Notes under the pieces: generated by a model | Told to the model about the DNA's origin: nothing | Databases searched by the model: none | Seen by the model: only the letters and a program-made list of their open reading frames with translations | Part shown: one piece after another, positions 33,804 through 42,981 of the stretch | Layout of the letters: each line of letters starts with the position of its first letter | Numbering within the stretch: position 1 is the first letter of the stretch | Translations under genes and position numbers: made by a program | NCBI RefSeq assembly: GCF_005502745.1 | Contig: NZ_SCNL01000005.1 | Coordinates: 124,001 to 188,000, forward strand | Direction of reading: 5' to 3' | DNA length: 64,000 nt | From: Sphingomonas sp. 3P27F8 | GTDB taxonomy: Bacteria; Pseudomonadota; Alphaproteobacteria; Sphingomonadales; Sphingomonadaceae

Positions 33804-34610
33804 TCAGATCGCCGCGGCATCGCTCCGCTCCCCTGCGTCGCTTGCGTCGCCGACGACCAGGCGAGCATATTCTGCTTCGGCAAACCCGTACGTCTCGCCG
33901 GCGAATCGTTCGAGCACCTGACGATCGCGCACCATTAGCCGGCCTCGGAATCCCTTCAGCGCGCCTTCGCCCTCGAGCAGATGGAGGGCCTGCGTGATGC
34001 TCTCCCGTCTGACGCCCAGCATGACGCCGAGCTCCTCATGCGTGATGACGATCTCGTCGCCGCTCACCCGGTCATGGTAGAGGAGGAACCAGCGCGCGGT
34101 TCGACGCTCGACCGGGTGGATCAGGTTGGACACGATCGTGCGCGTCATCTGCGCGGTGAGGCTGCTGGTGTAGCGAAGCAGGACGGTGCGGATACGTTCG
34201 CTCGCTGCCATGGCATCGCGAAGATCCGCTGCGGCGATCCTGAGGGCAGTGCCTCGCTCGGCACGCACGACCGCCTCGTGCGGCCAACGATCGTTGCCGA
34301 GCAGCAGCGGCCAACCGACGAAGCCCTCCTTGCCGGTCAGCGCCACCGCCAGCCGCTGCCCGGAGTCCAGGACGTCGACGAAGCCGATCACGCCCGCTTC
34401 GGGAAAGCAGAGATCCTCGATCGGGTCGCCCGCTCGGGCCAGGACCGCGCCGGGTTCGAGCGGCACTTGCTGGAGACCTGGTGCGAGAAGACGAAAGTCC
34501 TCCGGCGCAAGCAGCTGCAGCAGGCGATTGCCGACCTTCTTCTGCAAAGGTGCCTCGGCGCTCGGGACGAGACCCGATGCGATGCCCGCCATTTCAGCTA
34601 TTAACCCCAC
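33804..34610 (-). CDS. Crp/Fnr-family transcription regulator
   Basis: The 268-residue protein has a cyclic-nucleotide-binding-like beta roll (LLAPEDFRLLAPGLQQVPL, then GTALRIAAADLRDAM) and a C-terminal winged helix (ITHEELGVMLGVRRESITQAL, about 195-215). No cysteine cluster for an iron-sulfur centre is visible, so an Fnr-type oxygen sensor is unlikely. It diverges from the esterase gene at 34752 and could control it and the cargo operon behind it. Confidence 0.9.
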   Translation of the reverse strand: MGLIAEMAGIASGLVPSAEAPLQKKVGNRLLQLLAPEDFRLLAPGLQQVPLEPGAVLARAGDPIEDLCFPEAGVIGFVDVLDSGQRLAVALTGKEGFVGWPLLLGNDRWPHEAVVRAERGTALRIAAADLRDAMAASERIRTVLLRYTSSLTAQMTRTIVSNLIHPVERRTARWFLLYHDRVSGDEIVITHEELGVMLGVRRESITQALHLLEGEGALKGFRGRLMVRDRQVLERFAGETYGFAEAEYARLVVGDASDAGERSDAAAI

Positions 34611-34751
34611 CCCTTACCTTCCTTCTTTCCAAATCCGATCGGCAGGAACCGAAGACTTCATGCCTTTCCAAACCGCACGTTGTGTTCGTTTCCTCACGCA
34701 ACCCGCATCGAGCCCGGCGGTTCGTCCCTGATCACCAGGGGAGAATGCTTA

Positions 34752-35858
34752 ATGTCGTCGAAAGTCGCTTCCGGATCGTGGAAGGCTCTGCTTGCGACCA
34801 CGCTGATGACGGGAGCCGCCGTCGCGCTTGCCCAGTCGCCGCAGTCGGTCAACGCGCCACCGCCTCCACCCCCGCCGCCCGTCGCTGCGCAGCCCGCGAG
34901 ACCGGCAGCGGACATGCAGGCCGTACTCGACGCCATGATGGCGCTCGGCGCCAAGCCGATCGAGCAGCTGACGCCGGTGAAGGCCCGCATCCAGCCTACG
35001 GCCGCCGACGGCGCCAAGGCCGTGATGCGCAAGCAGGGCGTCTCGACCGCGCCCGATCCGGCCGTCACGACGCAGGACCTCGCCTATGGATCGGACCCGA
35101 TGCAGTATGCGCGGGTCTACCGTCCCGCCGCGGCACCCGCAGGCGCGCCGATGCCGGTCGTCGTCTACTATCATGGCGGGGGTTGGGTCATCGCCGACGT
35201 CAACGTCTACGACGCGACACCGCGGCTCATGGCCAAGCAGCTGAACGCTGTGGTCGTCTCGGTCGAGTACCGTCATGCACCCGAAGCCAAGTTCCCCGCG
35301 CAGCACGACGACGCGAGCGCGGCGTATCGCTGGGTTCTGCAGAACGCCGCCTCATGGGGCGGTGACCCGGCGAAGGTGGTGCTCGCGGGCGAGAGCGCGG
35401 GCGGCAACCTCGCCGTGGCGACCGCGATCTACGCGCGCGACAACGGACTGACGCAGCCGCTCCACATCCTGTCGGTATACCCGATCGCCAACAGCGACAT
35501 GGGCCTGCCATCCAAGCGGGACTCGGCGAACGCGAAGCCGCTGAACACGCCCATGCTGAAGTGGTTCGGCTACTACTATTCGACCACGCCGGCCGACCAG
35601 CAGGATCCGCGGATCAACCTCGTCAAGGCGAACCTGCGCGGGCTGCCGCCGACGACGATCGTCAACGCGCAGATCGATCCGCTGCGTTCCGACGGCGAGA
35701 CGCTGGCGCAGGCGATGCGGGGCGCAGGCGTTCGCGTCGAGCAGCGCACTTTCCCGGGCGTGACGCACGAGTTCTTCGGCTTGGGCAAGGTCGTCCGCGG
35801 TGCCTACGACGCGGAGAACTACGCCATCGGCCGGGTGAAGGCCTCGCTCGCCAAGTGA
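34752..35858 (+). CDS. Secreted alpha/beta hydrolase of the HSL (esterase/lipase) family
   Basis: The start at 34752 (MSSKVASGSWKALLA) gives 368 residues with a signal peptide and a Pro-rich linker (PPPPPPPP). The HSL oxyanion motif is YYHGGGWV, the nucleophile elbow is GESAGGN, and Asp in DPLRSDGE and His in THEFFGLG complete the triad. It would hydrolyse short-chain esters in the periplasm. It starts a run of six plus-strand genes with related stress or catabolic functions. Confidence 0.9.
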   Translation: MSSKVASGSWKALLATTLMTGAAVALAQSPQSVNAPPPPPPPPVAAQPARPAADMQAVLDAMMALGAKPIEQLTPVKARIQPTAADGAKAVMRKQGVSTAPDPAVTTQDLAYGSDPMQYARVYRPAAAPAGAPMPVVVYYHGGGWVIADVNVYDATPRLMAKQLNAVVVSVEYRHAPEAKFPAQHDDASAAYRWVLQNAASWGGDPAKVVLAGESAGGNLAVATAIYARDNGLTQPLHILSVYPIANSDMGLPSKRDSANAKPLNTPMLKWFGYYYSTTPADQQDPRINLVKANLRGLPPTTIVNAQIDPLRSDGETLAQAMRGAGVRVEQRTFPGVTHEFFGLGKVVRGAYDAENYAIGRVKASLAK

Positions 35859-35907
35859 TCCGAGCCGGCCACGCGGTCCGCGCGGCCGGTCCTCCCGGGA
35901 GACCAAC

Positions 35908-36387
35908 ATGAAGACCCTGCTGTTTCTCGCTTCCACGCTCGTCGTCGCCGCGCCCGCCGCGGCCCAGGTGATGACCCCTACCGAATTCGTCGCGACTGCG
36001 GGCGCAAGCGACCTGTACGAGCGCACCTCCAGCCAGATCGTGCTGGAGAGCACCAAGGATCCCAAGGTGCGGTCCTTCGCGCAGATGATGATCGCGCACC
36101 ACGCGAAGAGCACCGCCGACGTGAAGGCCGCCGCCGCCAAGTCGCGGGTCAAGGCGCCGTCGCCGCACCTCAATCCGCTCCAGACGGAACTGGTCGCCCA
36201 GTTGCGGGCGGAGGCAGGGCCTGCACGCGACATGGCCTATGTCGCGCAGCAGAAGGCATCGCACAATCAGGCGCTGAACGTGCAGCAGGCCTATGCCGCC
36301 GAGGGCACCGCACCGGCGCTGAAAACCGCCGCCGGCGCGATCGTGCCGGTGGTCCAGCAGCACATCGAGATGCTGAAGTCGATGTGA
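35908..36387 (+). CDS. DUF4142-family secreted protein
   Basis: The 159-residue protein has a signal peptide (MKTLLFLASTLVVAAPAAA) and a helical DUF4142 domain (TPTEFVATAGASDLYERTSS, then SFAQMMIAHHAKST). This ferritin-like-helix domain is found in periplasmic proteins of alphaproteobacteria and is often linked to stress. Its role is unknown. GGGAGACC serves as the ribosome binding site. Confidence 0.85.
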   Translation: MKTLLFLASTLVVAAPAAAQVMTPTEFVATAGASDLYERTSSQIVLESTKDPKVRSFAQMMIAHHAKSTADVKAAAAKSRVKAPSPHLNPLQTELVAQLRAEAGPARDMAYVAQQKASHNQALNVQQAYAAEGTAPALKTAAGAIVPVVQQHIEMLKSM

Positions 36388-36459
36388 CCCGGCCGGGCTG
36401 CGGCACGGCCGCCGCGGCCCACGTCTCGATGAAGCAACGAAGAACAAGAGGACCACGCA

Positions 36460-37548
36460 ATGACCGCCAGTCCAGTCCGCTACAGCGATGCCGTCGAGAA
36501 GCCGATCGACAACGAGGAGCAGGTCCACCGTGACCTGATCGACACCATGCGGTCGATCACGGAGACGACGTCGCAGGACTATGGACATGCGGTCCGCAGC
36601 GTTCACGCGAAGGCGCATGGAATCCTGTCGGGCGAGCTGGAGATCGACGGGGCTCTTCCACCCGAACTGGCGCAGGGCCTGTTCGCGGGCGCCGGGCGTT
36701 ATCGCGTGCTGATGCGCTTCTCGACCAATCCCGGCGATCTCCTGGACGATTCCGTGTCCGCGCCGCGCGGGCTCGCGCTCAAGATCCTCGACGTCGAGGG
36801 CGAGCGATTGCCGGACTCGGCCGGCGAGACGACCCAGAACCTCATCCTCGTCAACGCACCCGCGTTCGCCGCGCCCGACGCCAAGGCCTTCCTCGGCAGC
36901 CTGAAGCAGCTCGCGGCCACGACCGACAAGGCGGAGTGGGCGAAGAAGCTGCTCTCGGCGACGCTCCGCGGCGTCGAGAACGCCATCGAGGCGGTCGGCG
37001 GCAAGAGCGCGATGATCTCGACCATGGGCGGCACACCGATCACCCACCCGCTCGGCGACAGCTATTACAGTCAGGTGCCGTTTCGGTACGGCGACCACAT
37101 CGCCAAGTTCGCGCTGGTGCCGGTGTCGCCGAACCTGACGCAGCTGACGGGCGACCGGGTGAACACGACCGACCGCCCCGACGCCTTGCGCGAGGTGATC
37201 CGGGAGACGATCATCGAGCAGGGCGGGACTTGGGAGCTTCGCGTCCAGCTCAACACCGACCTCGAGAAGATGCCGGTCGAGGACGCCTCGGTCGAGTGGG
37301 ACGAGGAGAGGAGCCCGTATCGCACCGTCGGCCGGATCACGGTCGAGCCGCAGATGTCGCTCGGAACCGATCTCGCCGGGGTGGTCGACGAGCAGACCTT
37401 CTTCAGCCCGTGGCACGGGCTCGCCGCGCACCGACCACTCGGCTCGGTCAACCGGTCGCGGCGGCAGGCCTATGAGATGTCGGCCGAGTTCCGCGCGAAG
37501 TTCAACGGCTGCCCCATGCACGATACCGCCGCGTTCCCGACCGCCTGA
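36460..37548 (+). CDS. Catalase-family (heme) protein, paralog 1
   Basis: This 362-residue protein belongs to a catalase-related family of unknown exact activity (y4iL-like). Motifs include AVRSVHAKAHGILSGEL, the segment PPELAQGLFAGAGRYRVLM, the RGLALKILDVEG loop and YYSQVPFRYGDHIAKFAL. It lacks a signal peptide and is shorter than classic catalases (about 480-750 residues). A second copy of the family lies at 39584. It may act on peroxides or as a fatty-acid peroxidase. Confidence 0.8.
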   Translation: MTASPVRYSDAVEKPIDNEEQVHRDLIDTMRSITETTSQDYGHAVRSVHAKAHGILSGELEIDGALPPELAQGLFAGAGRYRVLMRFSTNPGDLLDDSVSAPRGLALKILDVEGERLPDSAGETTQNLILVNAPAFAAPDAKAFLGSLKQLAATTDKAEWAKKLLSATLRGVENAIEAVGGKSAMISTMGGTPITHPLGDSYYSQVPFRYGDHIAKFALVPVSPNLTQLTGDRVNTTDRPDALREVIRETIIEQGGTWELRVQLNTDLEKMPVEDASVEWDEERSPYRTVGRITVEPQMSLGTDLAGVVDEQTFFSPWHGLAAHRPLGSVNRSRRQAYEMSAEFRAKFNGCPMHDTAAFPTA

Positions 37549-37559
37549 GGGACGTTCCT

Positions 37560-38444
37560 ATGCCGACGATCACTGCGGGCGACCTCGACTTCGCCTGTTC
37601 GCTCCTCGGGCCGGACGACGGTGCGCCCGTCCTGCTGCTCCACGGCTGGCCGGACGACGCCTCGACGTGGGACGCGGTCGCGCCAGTGATCGCTGCCACG
37701 GGACGACGGGTGATCGTGCCGACGCTTCGCGGCTTCGGCGACACCCGGTTCCGCGAGGCGGAGGTGCCGCGCACCGGCAACAGCGCGATTCACGCGACGG
37801 ACATGATCGCCTTGCTGGACGCACTGGGCGTCGAGCGGCTGGCCGTGATCGGCCATGACTGGGGTTCGAACATCGCCGAGGCGCTGGCGGTCGGCTGGCT
37901 CGAACGGGTCGAGCGGATCGCGATGCTCGCCACGCCGCCGCGGATCGGCGGCATGCCGACACCGGCATTCCACCAGGCGCAGCTCTACTGGTATCACTGG
38001 TTCATGGCGACCGAGCGTGGAGCGCAGGCGGTCCGCGCCGACCCGCATGGCTTCGCGCATATCCACTGGCAGAACTGGGCACCGCCGGGCTGGTTTGACG
38101 AGACGACGTTCCGCAAGGTCGCGCGCTCGTTCAACAATCCCGACTGGGTCGACGTTACACTCCACAGCTACAGGTCGCGCTGGGAGAACGCCGCTCCGGA
38201 CCCGCGCAGCGAGTGGCTCGAGACGAAGATCAAGGCAATGACCAAGCTCTCACTCCCGACCCTGTTCATCAAGGGCCATGTCGACGGAGTCACCGCGCAG
38301 GACAGCTTCGCCAAGGTGCCGGCCAAGTTCGACGGACCTTTCGAGATGGTGGGTCTGCCCAGCGTCGGTCATTTTCCGCAGCGTGAGGCTCCAGCGGAGG
38401 TGGCCGACCTGCTGGTCGCGTTCCTCGACGGCACGCGGCCATGA
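37560..38444 (+). CDS. Alpha/beta hydrolase, epoxide-hydrolase/haloalkane-dehalogenase type
   Basis: The protein has 294 residues. The oxyanion segment is LLLHGWPDDASTW, and the nucleophile elbow VIGHDWGSNIAEAL carries Asp as expected for epoxide hydrolases and dehalogenases rather than Ser. His in GLPSVGHFPQREAP is the likely base. It follows the catalase-like gene after 11 bases, so they are co-transcribed. Substrate cannot be read. Confidence 0.85.
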   Translation: MPTITAGDLDFACSLLGPDDGAPVLLLHGWPDDASTWDAVAPVIAATGRRVIVPTLRGFGDTRFREAEVPRTGNSAIHATDMIALLDALGVERLAVIGHDWGSNIAEALAVGWLERVERIAMLATPPRIGGMPTPAFHQAQLYWYHWFMATERGAQAVRADPHGFAHIHWQNWAPPGWFDETTFRKVARSFNNPDWVDVTLHSYRSRWENAAPDPRSEWLETKIKAMTKLSLPTLFIKGHVDGVTAQDSFAKVPAKFDGPFEMVGLPSVGHFPQREAPAEVADLLVAFLDGTRP

Positions 38445-38490
38445 TCCCTTCCTGCCGCCAGCGGCGAACCACAATGAGGAGAGAGACTGC

Positions 38491-39576
38491 ATGAAACTGC
38501 TCGCACTGCTGGCCAGCGTTGCCGGCGTCGCGGTGGCCGTGCCCGCCTTCGGACAATCCCTGACACCCGTCGCTACCTTCGACCATCAGGTGACCGGAGT
38601 TGCCGTGAGCGCGGACGGTCGCCGCTTCGTCAACTTTCCCCGCTGGACGGAGGACGCGCCGATCTCGGTGGCCGAAGTCGCGCGGGACGGCTCCCTCAAG
38701 GCGTACCCGGACGCGCGCTGGAACGAGTGGCGCAACGCGCGCGCGGGCGAGCTGCCGGTCAACGACCATTTCGTCTGCGTGCAATCGGTCGTGCCCGACG
38801 GGCAGGGCAACCTCTGGGTGGTCGACGCCGGTGCGCCCGGCAACGAGAAGATCCTGGAGGGCGCACCCAAGCTGGTGAAGATCAGCCTCGCGACCAACCA
38901 GGTCACCAAGGTGATCGCCATACCGGGCGACGTCGCGTTGCAGGGTACCTACCTGAACGACATCCGCTTCTCGCCCGACGGCGGCACCGCCTACATCACC
39001 GACAGCGGCACGCGCGGTGCTATCATCATCGTCGACCTGGCGAGTGGGCGGTCGTGGCGCGCTCTCGATGGCAGCCCGACCACGCAGGTCGACAAGACGG
39101 TCAAGGTCATGCTCGACGGCAAGCCTCTGCGGCGACCCGACGGTCGCCAACCGATGTTCGCCGCCGACGGCATCGCCATCTCGAACGACGGCCGGACGCT
39201 CTACTGGCAGGCGCTGACCGGGCAGACGCTCTACTCGATCGACACAGGCCTGCTGCGCCAGGAGATCGGCGAAAAGGAGCGGCAGCTCGCGGTCAGGACG
39301 GTCGCGCGCACCCAGGTGACCGACGGCATCTGGATGAGCAAGGCAGGCACGCTCTACCTGACCTCGCCGACCGACTATTCGGTCAAGCGGCTGAACGGCG
39401 CCATCGTGGAGACGGTTCTGACCGACCGCCGGCTGCGCTGGCCCGACACCATGGCCGAGGGCGCGGACGGTACGCTCTACGTGACCGCCAGCCACATCCA
39501 GGACTCGATGTGGTTTAAGCCCGGCGCGCCGCCCGCGCTCAGGACCGAGCTCTTCTCCTTCAAACCGACGCGCTGA
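38491..39576 (+). CDS. Secreted Yellow/major-royal-jelly-like sugar lactonase-fold protein
   Basis: The start at 38491 (MKLLALLASVAGVAVAV) gives 361 residues with a signal peptide. The body is a beta-propeller-like protein of the MRJP/Yellow and SMP-30 group: FVNFPRWTEDAPISVAEV, LPVNDHFVCVQSVVPDGQG, DAGAPGNEKIL, then DIRFSPDGGTAYITDSG. Such proteins can be lactonases or dopachrome-like enzymes, or bind small molecules. It is embedded in the cargo run with two catalase-family proteins. Confidence 0.85.
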   Translation: MKLLALLASVAGVAVAVPAFGQSLTPVATFDHQVTGVAVSADGRRFVNFPRWTEDAPISVAEVARDGSLKAYPDARWNEWRNARAGELPVNDHFVCVQSVVPDGQGNLWVVDAGAPGNEKILEGAPKLVKISLATNQVTKVIAIPGDVALQGTYLNDIRFSPDGGTAYITDSGTRGAIIIVDLASGRSWRALDGSPTTQVDKTVKVMLDGKPLRRPDGRQPMFAADGIAISNDGRTLYWQALTGQTLYSIDTGLLRQEIGEKERQLAVRTVARTQVTDGIWMSKAGTLYLTSPTDYSVKRLNGAIVETVLTDRRLRWPDTMAEGADGTLYVTASHIQDSMWFKPGAPPALRTELFSFKPTR

Positions 39577-39583
39577 GGTGCCG

Positions 39584-40666
39584 ATGACCTATCTTAACTA
39601 CCGTCTCGAGATCGAGCAGCCCGAGGCAGGCGAGCAGGAGACGATAGACGGCATCATCCGCGGCATGACGCAGCAGAGCGAAACGGTGGAGCAGCGCGAG
39701 CATCACGCCGTGCGCGCAAGCCATGCCAAGTCGAGCGCGCTGGTCATGGGTATGCTGGAGATTCCCGCTGACCTGCCGCCCGAACTGGCGCAGGGGCTGT
39801 TCGCCACCCCCGGGACCCATCCGGTAGCTGTCCGCTTCGCACAGGGTCCTGGTGAGACGCTCGGTGACCGTGTCTCCACCCATCGCGGCATGGCGATCAA
39901 GGTCTATGACGTGCCCGGCGAGAAACTGCCCGAGCACAATACCGAGACGCAGGACTTCGTGCTGGCGACCGGCACCACCTTCCCGTCCGGCACCGCCAAG
40001 GGCTTCCTCCGCGACGGCACGGTGATCGGCAAATCGTCCGCTCTCCCAGAGGGAGCCAAGAGCGCGGTTTCGTCGGCCGCGCGCAACTTCAATCGCCTGT
40101 TGCACGCGGTCGGCACTGAAAGCCCGATGGCCGACTTCTTCGGTCATCCGTTCAGCCATCCGCTCGCCGATCCGTACTTTAGCCAGGCGCCGATCCGCTT
40201 CGGCGATCATGTCGCCAAGCTCGGCGCCTTCCCGGCGACGCCGGCCCAGGCCGCGCTCAAGGACTGGCGGCTCGACCCGAAAGAGGACGAGGACGGCTTC
40301 CGCCATGCCGCGACCGCCTTCTTCCGCGACAATGAGGTCGTCTTCGAACTGCGGGCGCAGCTCTGGACTGATGCCGACAGGCAGCCGATCGAGGACGCGT
40401 CTGTGGACTGGCCAGTGACGGAGAGTCCCTACCGCACGGTCGCTACGATCCGTCTGCCGGCGCAGGACGCCTACAGCGCCGCGCGCCAGCGCTACTTCGA
40501 CGAGGAGATGACCTTCCGTCCGGCAAACAGCCTGCTTGCGCACCGGCCGCTCGGATCGGTGATGCGGGCGCGGCTGCAAGTCTACCGCGCGCTCGCCGCA
40601 TTCCGGCAGCACGAGAACGGAGTGACGCCGGCCCGCCAGGCGGACATCGCCGAGGTGCCGGCATAA
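39584..40666 (+). CDS. Catalase-family (heme) protein, paralog 2
   Basis: The ATG at 39584 follows GAGGTG and gives 360 residues. It shares with the gene at 36460 the segments PPELAQGLFATPGTHPVAV, HRGMAIKVYDVPGE, and QAPIRFGDHVAKLGAF. The two paralogs thus flank the hydrolase and lactonase-like genes. Both presumably bind heme; activity is unproven. Its end is followed by decayed genes. Confidence 0.8.
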   Translation: MTYLNYRLEIEQPEAGEQETIDGIIRGMTQQSETVEQREHHAVRASHAKSSALVMGMLEIPADLPPELAQGLFATPGTHPVAVRFAQGPGETLGDRVSTHRGMAIKVYDVPGEKLPEHNTETQDFVLATGTTFPSGTAKGFLRDGTVIGKSSALPEGAKSAVSSAARNFNRLLHAVGTESPMADFFGHPFSHPLADPYFSQAPIRFGDHVAKLGAFPATPAQAALKDWRLDPKEDEDGFRHAATAFFRDNEVVFELRAQLWTDADRQPIEDASVDWPVTESPYRTVATIRLPAQDAYSAARQRYFDEEMTFRPANSLLAHRPLGSVMRARLQVYRALAAFRQHENGVTPARQADIAEVPA

Positions 40667-40679
40667 GCAACTACAGTAG

Positions 40680-41162
40680 TCCGGCACGCCTCGCCGGTGC
40701 CGTCGCGGGCGGATTGATCGCCGGACTGGACATCACCGCCATGCCGATGGCGGGTGAGAGCAAGAGCGGCTGCCATCCGAACTGGCCGACCTCGAAGGGA
40801 CCGGCGCCGAGCGCGTCGGACTGGCCTTGCCCGCTGCCGACACCGTCTCTGACGCGCGCGAGCAGGCGATCATACAGGGCGGTCACCTGGCCCTGTCGGC
40901 GGTCGCGGGCGCCGGCTACGCGACGGCGGTCGACGAGGACGCAGCCCTTACGGCGGTCGACGAGGACGCACCCATTCTGGCAAGTGGGATCGGCTTCAGC
41001 CTCGCCTTCTACGCGGTCGCCCACTGGATCGTTGGACCGTTGCTCGGGCTCAAGCAGCCCGAGTGGCGGTCGGATGTGAAAACGATTGCCATGCACACGC
41101 TGAACCATGTCGGTTTCGGCCTCGTTACCGCACTCGGCGCCCGCGCCTCATTTAGGATCTGA
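40680..41162 (+). pseudogene. Frameshifted membrane protein gene (DUF1440-like)
   Basis: Two frames are needed. The first part encodes RLAGAVAGGLIAGL in one frame, typical of the start of this type of small membrane protein. The second part encodes SGIGFSLAFYAVAHWIVGPL and TLNHVGFGLVTALGA in another frame from about 40827. A normal member would join them, so at least one frameshift separates them. A 27-bp tandem duplication lies in the second part. Function is lost or doubtful. Confidence 0.5.
40923..40976 (+). repeat. 27-bp tandem duplication
   Basis: Two adjacent 27-bp units (40923-40949 and 40950-40976) both begin ACGGCGGTCGACGAGGACGC and differ at few bases. They duplicate the residues TAVDEDA within the decayed membrane protein gene. 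Confidence 0.8.
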
Positions 41163-41177
41163 TCGGAGTACGATCCC

Positions 41178-41423
41178 GTGAAGGCCGTCTACTTCCCTGC
41201 CTTCCGGGACCTCGACGAAGCTTGGTGGGACCGGTGTATCGCGCCCGAGTTCGTCCGGCATGATCCCAATCTCGACTTCGAGGTGCGCCGCCCCGGCGGC
41301 GTCCGCAAGCTCGGTGCGATGATGCTCGCCGGCTTGTCCGGGATCGGTTTCGCCGGCGCCGTCCGCGTGACCTATTCGCTTCCGATAGCAGCGGGCTCTG
41401 CTTCACCAAGTCCACTTGGTTGA
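41178..41423 (+). pseudogene. Truncated SnoaL-like (NTF2 fold) gene
   Basis: The frame encodes CIAPEFVRHDPNLDFEVR and GVRKLGAMMLAGL, which matches the N-terminal half of SnoaL-like proteins (about 130 residues). After about residue 65 the sequence is unrelated and the frame stops. It is a remnant of a gene cut by rearrangement. Confidence 0.5.
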
Positions 41424-41750
41424 CCCTCGTGCGTTGCGGTCCGACTGAATGGCAGCGTACCGTGATGGCGGCTTGATAGCGGTCGAGCAACCCGCCACCA
41501 GCGTTCTGACGTACTGGCTCGCGGACTACGGGCTGCAGACAGCGCAACAAACGATAGGCAAATCGAAGTGTTGCTGATCTCTGGCCCTGATCTTGGCGAT
41601 CGGCGGCTTCCGTCAGATCCGGACGTTCGGACCAATACACGTGAACGGCAATATCTGATCGAGACCAGTCGGAGCGTCGCAGCGGCGGCTCAGCGCACAC
41701 CTGCTAAAGCCCCGGAACGTCGCGGTCGTAAGAGCGTCATCTACAGCATG
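41424..41750. other. Gene-poor rearranged stretch
   Basis: No credible gene is seen between the SnoaL remnant and the next gene. Reading frames here have no consistent protein composition, and the stretch probably consists of decayed DNA. Confidence 0.45.
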
Positions 41751-42146
41751 ATGTCGACCCCGACCGATATGACAAGCGTTGTCGATCAGCCGCTGGCACA
41801 ACATGCACGAACTGCTGCATCTGTCGGAGAGCGAGATGCCATCACCGGCATCTTTCCTCCGGTCACGCCAGACGGTCGCTACATCGTCGCGCGCGGCCGG
41901 CTGTGGCGCCGCGCCAACCCGGCACTTGGTAATGCGCGGCGGACGGCACTCATCGCTGAACTGATGGGCGCTCGTAGCGCTGTCGGCGCCGCGCTCCGCA
42001 GCCAAGATTCTATAGCGCTCTTGGCAGCCCGTGGCCGGGTTCACGCAGTGAAGGTTGCGCTGGGCGATCGCGGCTCGGTGTGGTGGACCGATGGTGCGCC
42101 CGACCAGAACCATCGCCTGGCGCGGAACACCAGTTACAACGATTGA
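41751..42146 (+). CDS. Conserved hypothetical protein
   Basis: The start at 41751 or 41769 is uncertain. The conserved body reads PPVTPDGRYIVARGRLWRRA, then LIAELMGARSAVGAAL and WWTDGAPDQNHRLARNT. I recall this as a small alphaproteobacterial family of unknown function. A helix between RRTALIAELMGARSA and the WWTDGAPD end supports an intact gene. It precedes the methyltransferase gene by 23 bases. Confidence 0.65.
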   Translation: MSTPTDMTSVVDQPLAQHARTAASVGERDAITGIFPPVTPDGRYIVARGRLWRRANPALGNARRTALIAELMGARSAVGAALRSQDSIALLAARGRVHAVKVALGDRGSVWWTDGAPDQNHRLARNTSYND

Positions 42147-42169
42147 TACGCGAGCCTGGAGCGAGACGC

Positions 42170-42793
42170 ATGACCGATGCCGAAGCACTGGGCTTACCAT
42201 CTGGGGCGTTCGCCAAGGGTGACGGCACGGCTGATCTCGACTTCTACGCGCCCGCCCGACTGGTCACGCATATCGACGAGGAGGCCATTAGGGCCTTGGC
42301 CGCGTTCTATGCATCGCAGCTGTACGCAGGTGATCGCGTGCTGGACCTCATGTCGAGTTGGGTCAGCCACCTTCCCGATGATCTCGCAGTCGAGGTGGTC
42401 GGCCATGGCATGAACGCCGAGGAGCTGGCGGCCAATCCGCGCCTCCAGCGATGGTTCGTCCAGGATCTCAACCTGGACACCCGCCTGCCCGAGCCTGATC
42501 AATCGCTCGACGCGGTGCTGGTGTGCGTGGGCGTGCAATATCTGCAGCATCCGCTGGCTGTCTTCCGCGAGATCAAGCGCCTTCTCGTGCCAGGTGGCCG
42601 AGCCATCGCCAGCTTCTCTAACCGCTGCTTTCCGACCAAGGCAGTGGCGATCTGGCGCGCTCTCGACATGAACGGCCAGGCAGCGTTGATCAGGCTCTAC
42701 CTCGACCGGGCCGGCTTCCAGGACGTCGAGGCGCATCTTCTCGCCGACGGCGCAGCAGGCGATCCCTTGGTCGCTGTTGTCGGACGAGCCTGA
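42170..42793 (+). CDS. Class I SAM-dependent methyltransferase-like protein
   Basis: The protein has 207 residues from 42170. The SAM-binding region reads GDRVLDLMSSWVSHLPD, with a degenerate glycine loop where E/DxGxGxG is expected. Then DQSLDAVLVCVGVQYLQHP and LVPGGRAIASFSNRCF follow, as in type-11 methyltransferases. The loss of the glycine motif is usual in some small families, but activity is uncertain. Substrate unknown. Confidence 0.75.
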   Translation: MTDAEALGLPSGAFAKGDGTADLDFYAPARLVTHIDEEAIRALAAFYASQLYAGDRVLDLMSSWVSHLPDDLAVEVVGHGMNAEELAANPRLQRWFVQDLNLDTRLPEPDQSLDAVLVCVGVQYLQHPLAVFREIKRLLVPGGRAIASFSNRCFPTKAVAIWRALDMNGQAALIRLYLDRAGFQDVEAHLLADGAAGDPLVAVVGRA

Positions 42794-42795
42794 GG

Positions 42796-42981
42796 TCAGC
42801 CGAAGTTGATTGCGCCCTCGAGCCCGACGACGTTTCCGGCCATGCCGGGAACCTCTTCAAGCTGTCGGAGTGCCTCGAACCTTCCGCGGTCCTCACGGTA
42901 GCGGACAATCTCGAAGCCGTGGCCTTTCAGCTGCGGGACCGCGTCGATCTCCGCTGCCGAAGCCGTGTTGATGTCGATCAT
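42796..42981 (-). CDS. Small helix-hairpin-helix protein (ComEA-like)
   Basis: The ATG at 42981 overlaps the end of the cupin gene (ATGA) and gives 61 residues: MIDINTASAAEIDAVPQLKG, then IVRYREDRGRF and EEVPGM. Two helix-hairpin-helix units of the ComEA type are visible, a nonspecific DNA-binding fold. No signal peptide is present, so unlike ComEA it is cytosolic. Confidence 0.75.
   Translation of the reverse strand: MIDINTASAAEIDAVPQLKGHGFEIVRYREDRGRFEALRQLEEVPGMAGNVVGLEGAINFG

Noticed and set aside
34645..34681. EcfG-type general stress promoter (GGAAC ... CGTT) before the esterase gene
   Set aside because: The spacing between the two elements is 28 bases, well outside the 16-18 expected.
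35662..37521. Minus-strand open frame of 619 codons opposite the catalase-like gene
   Set aside because: It spans the ends and starts of three real plus-strand genes and shows no domain.
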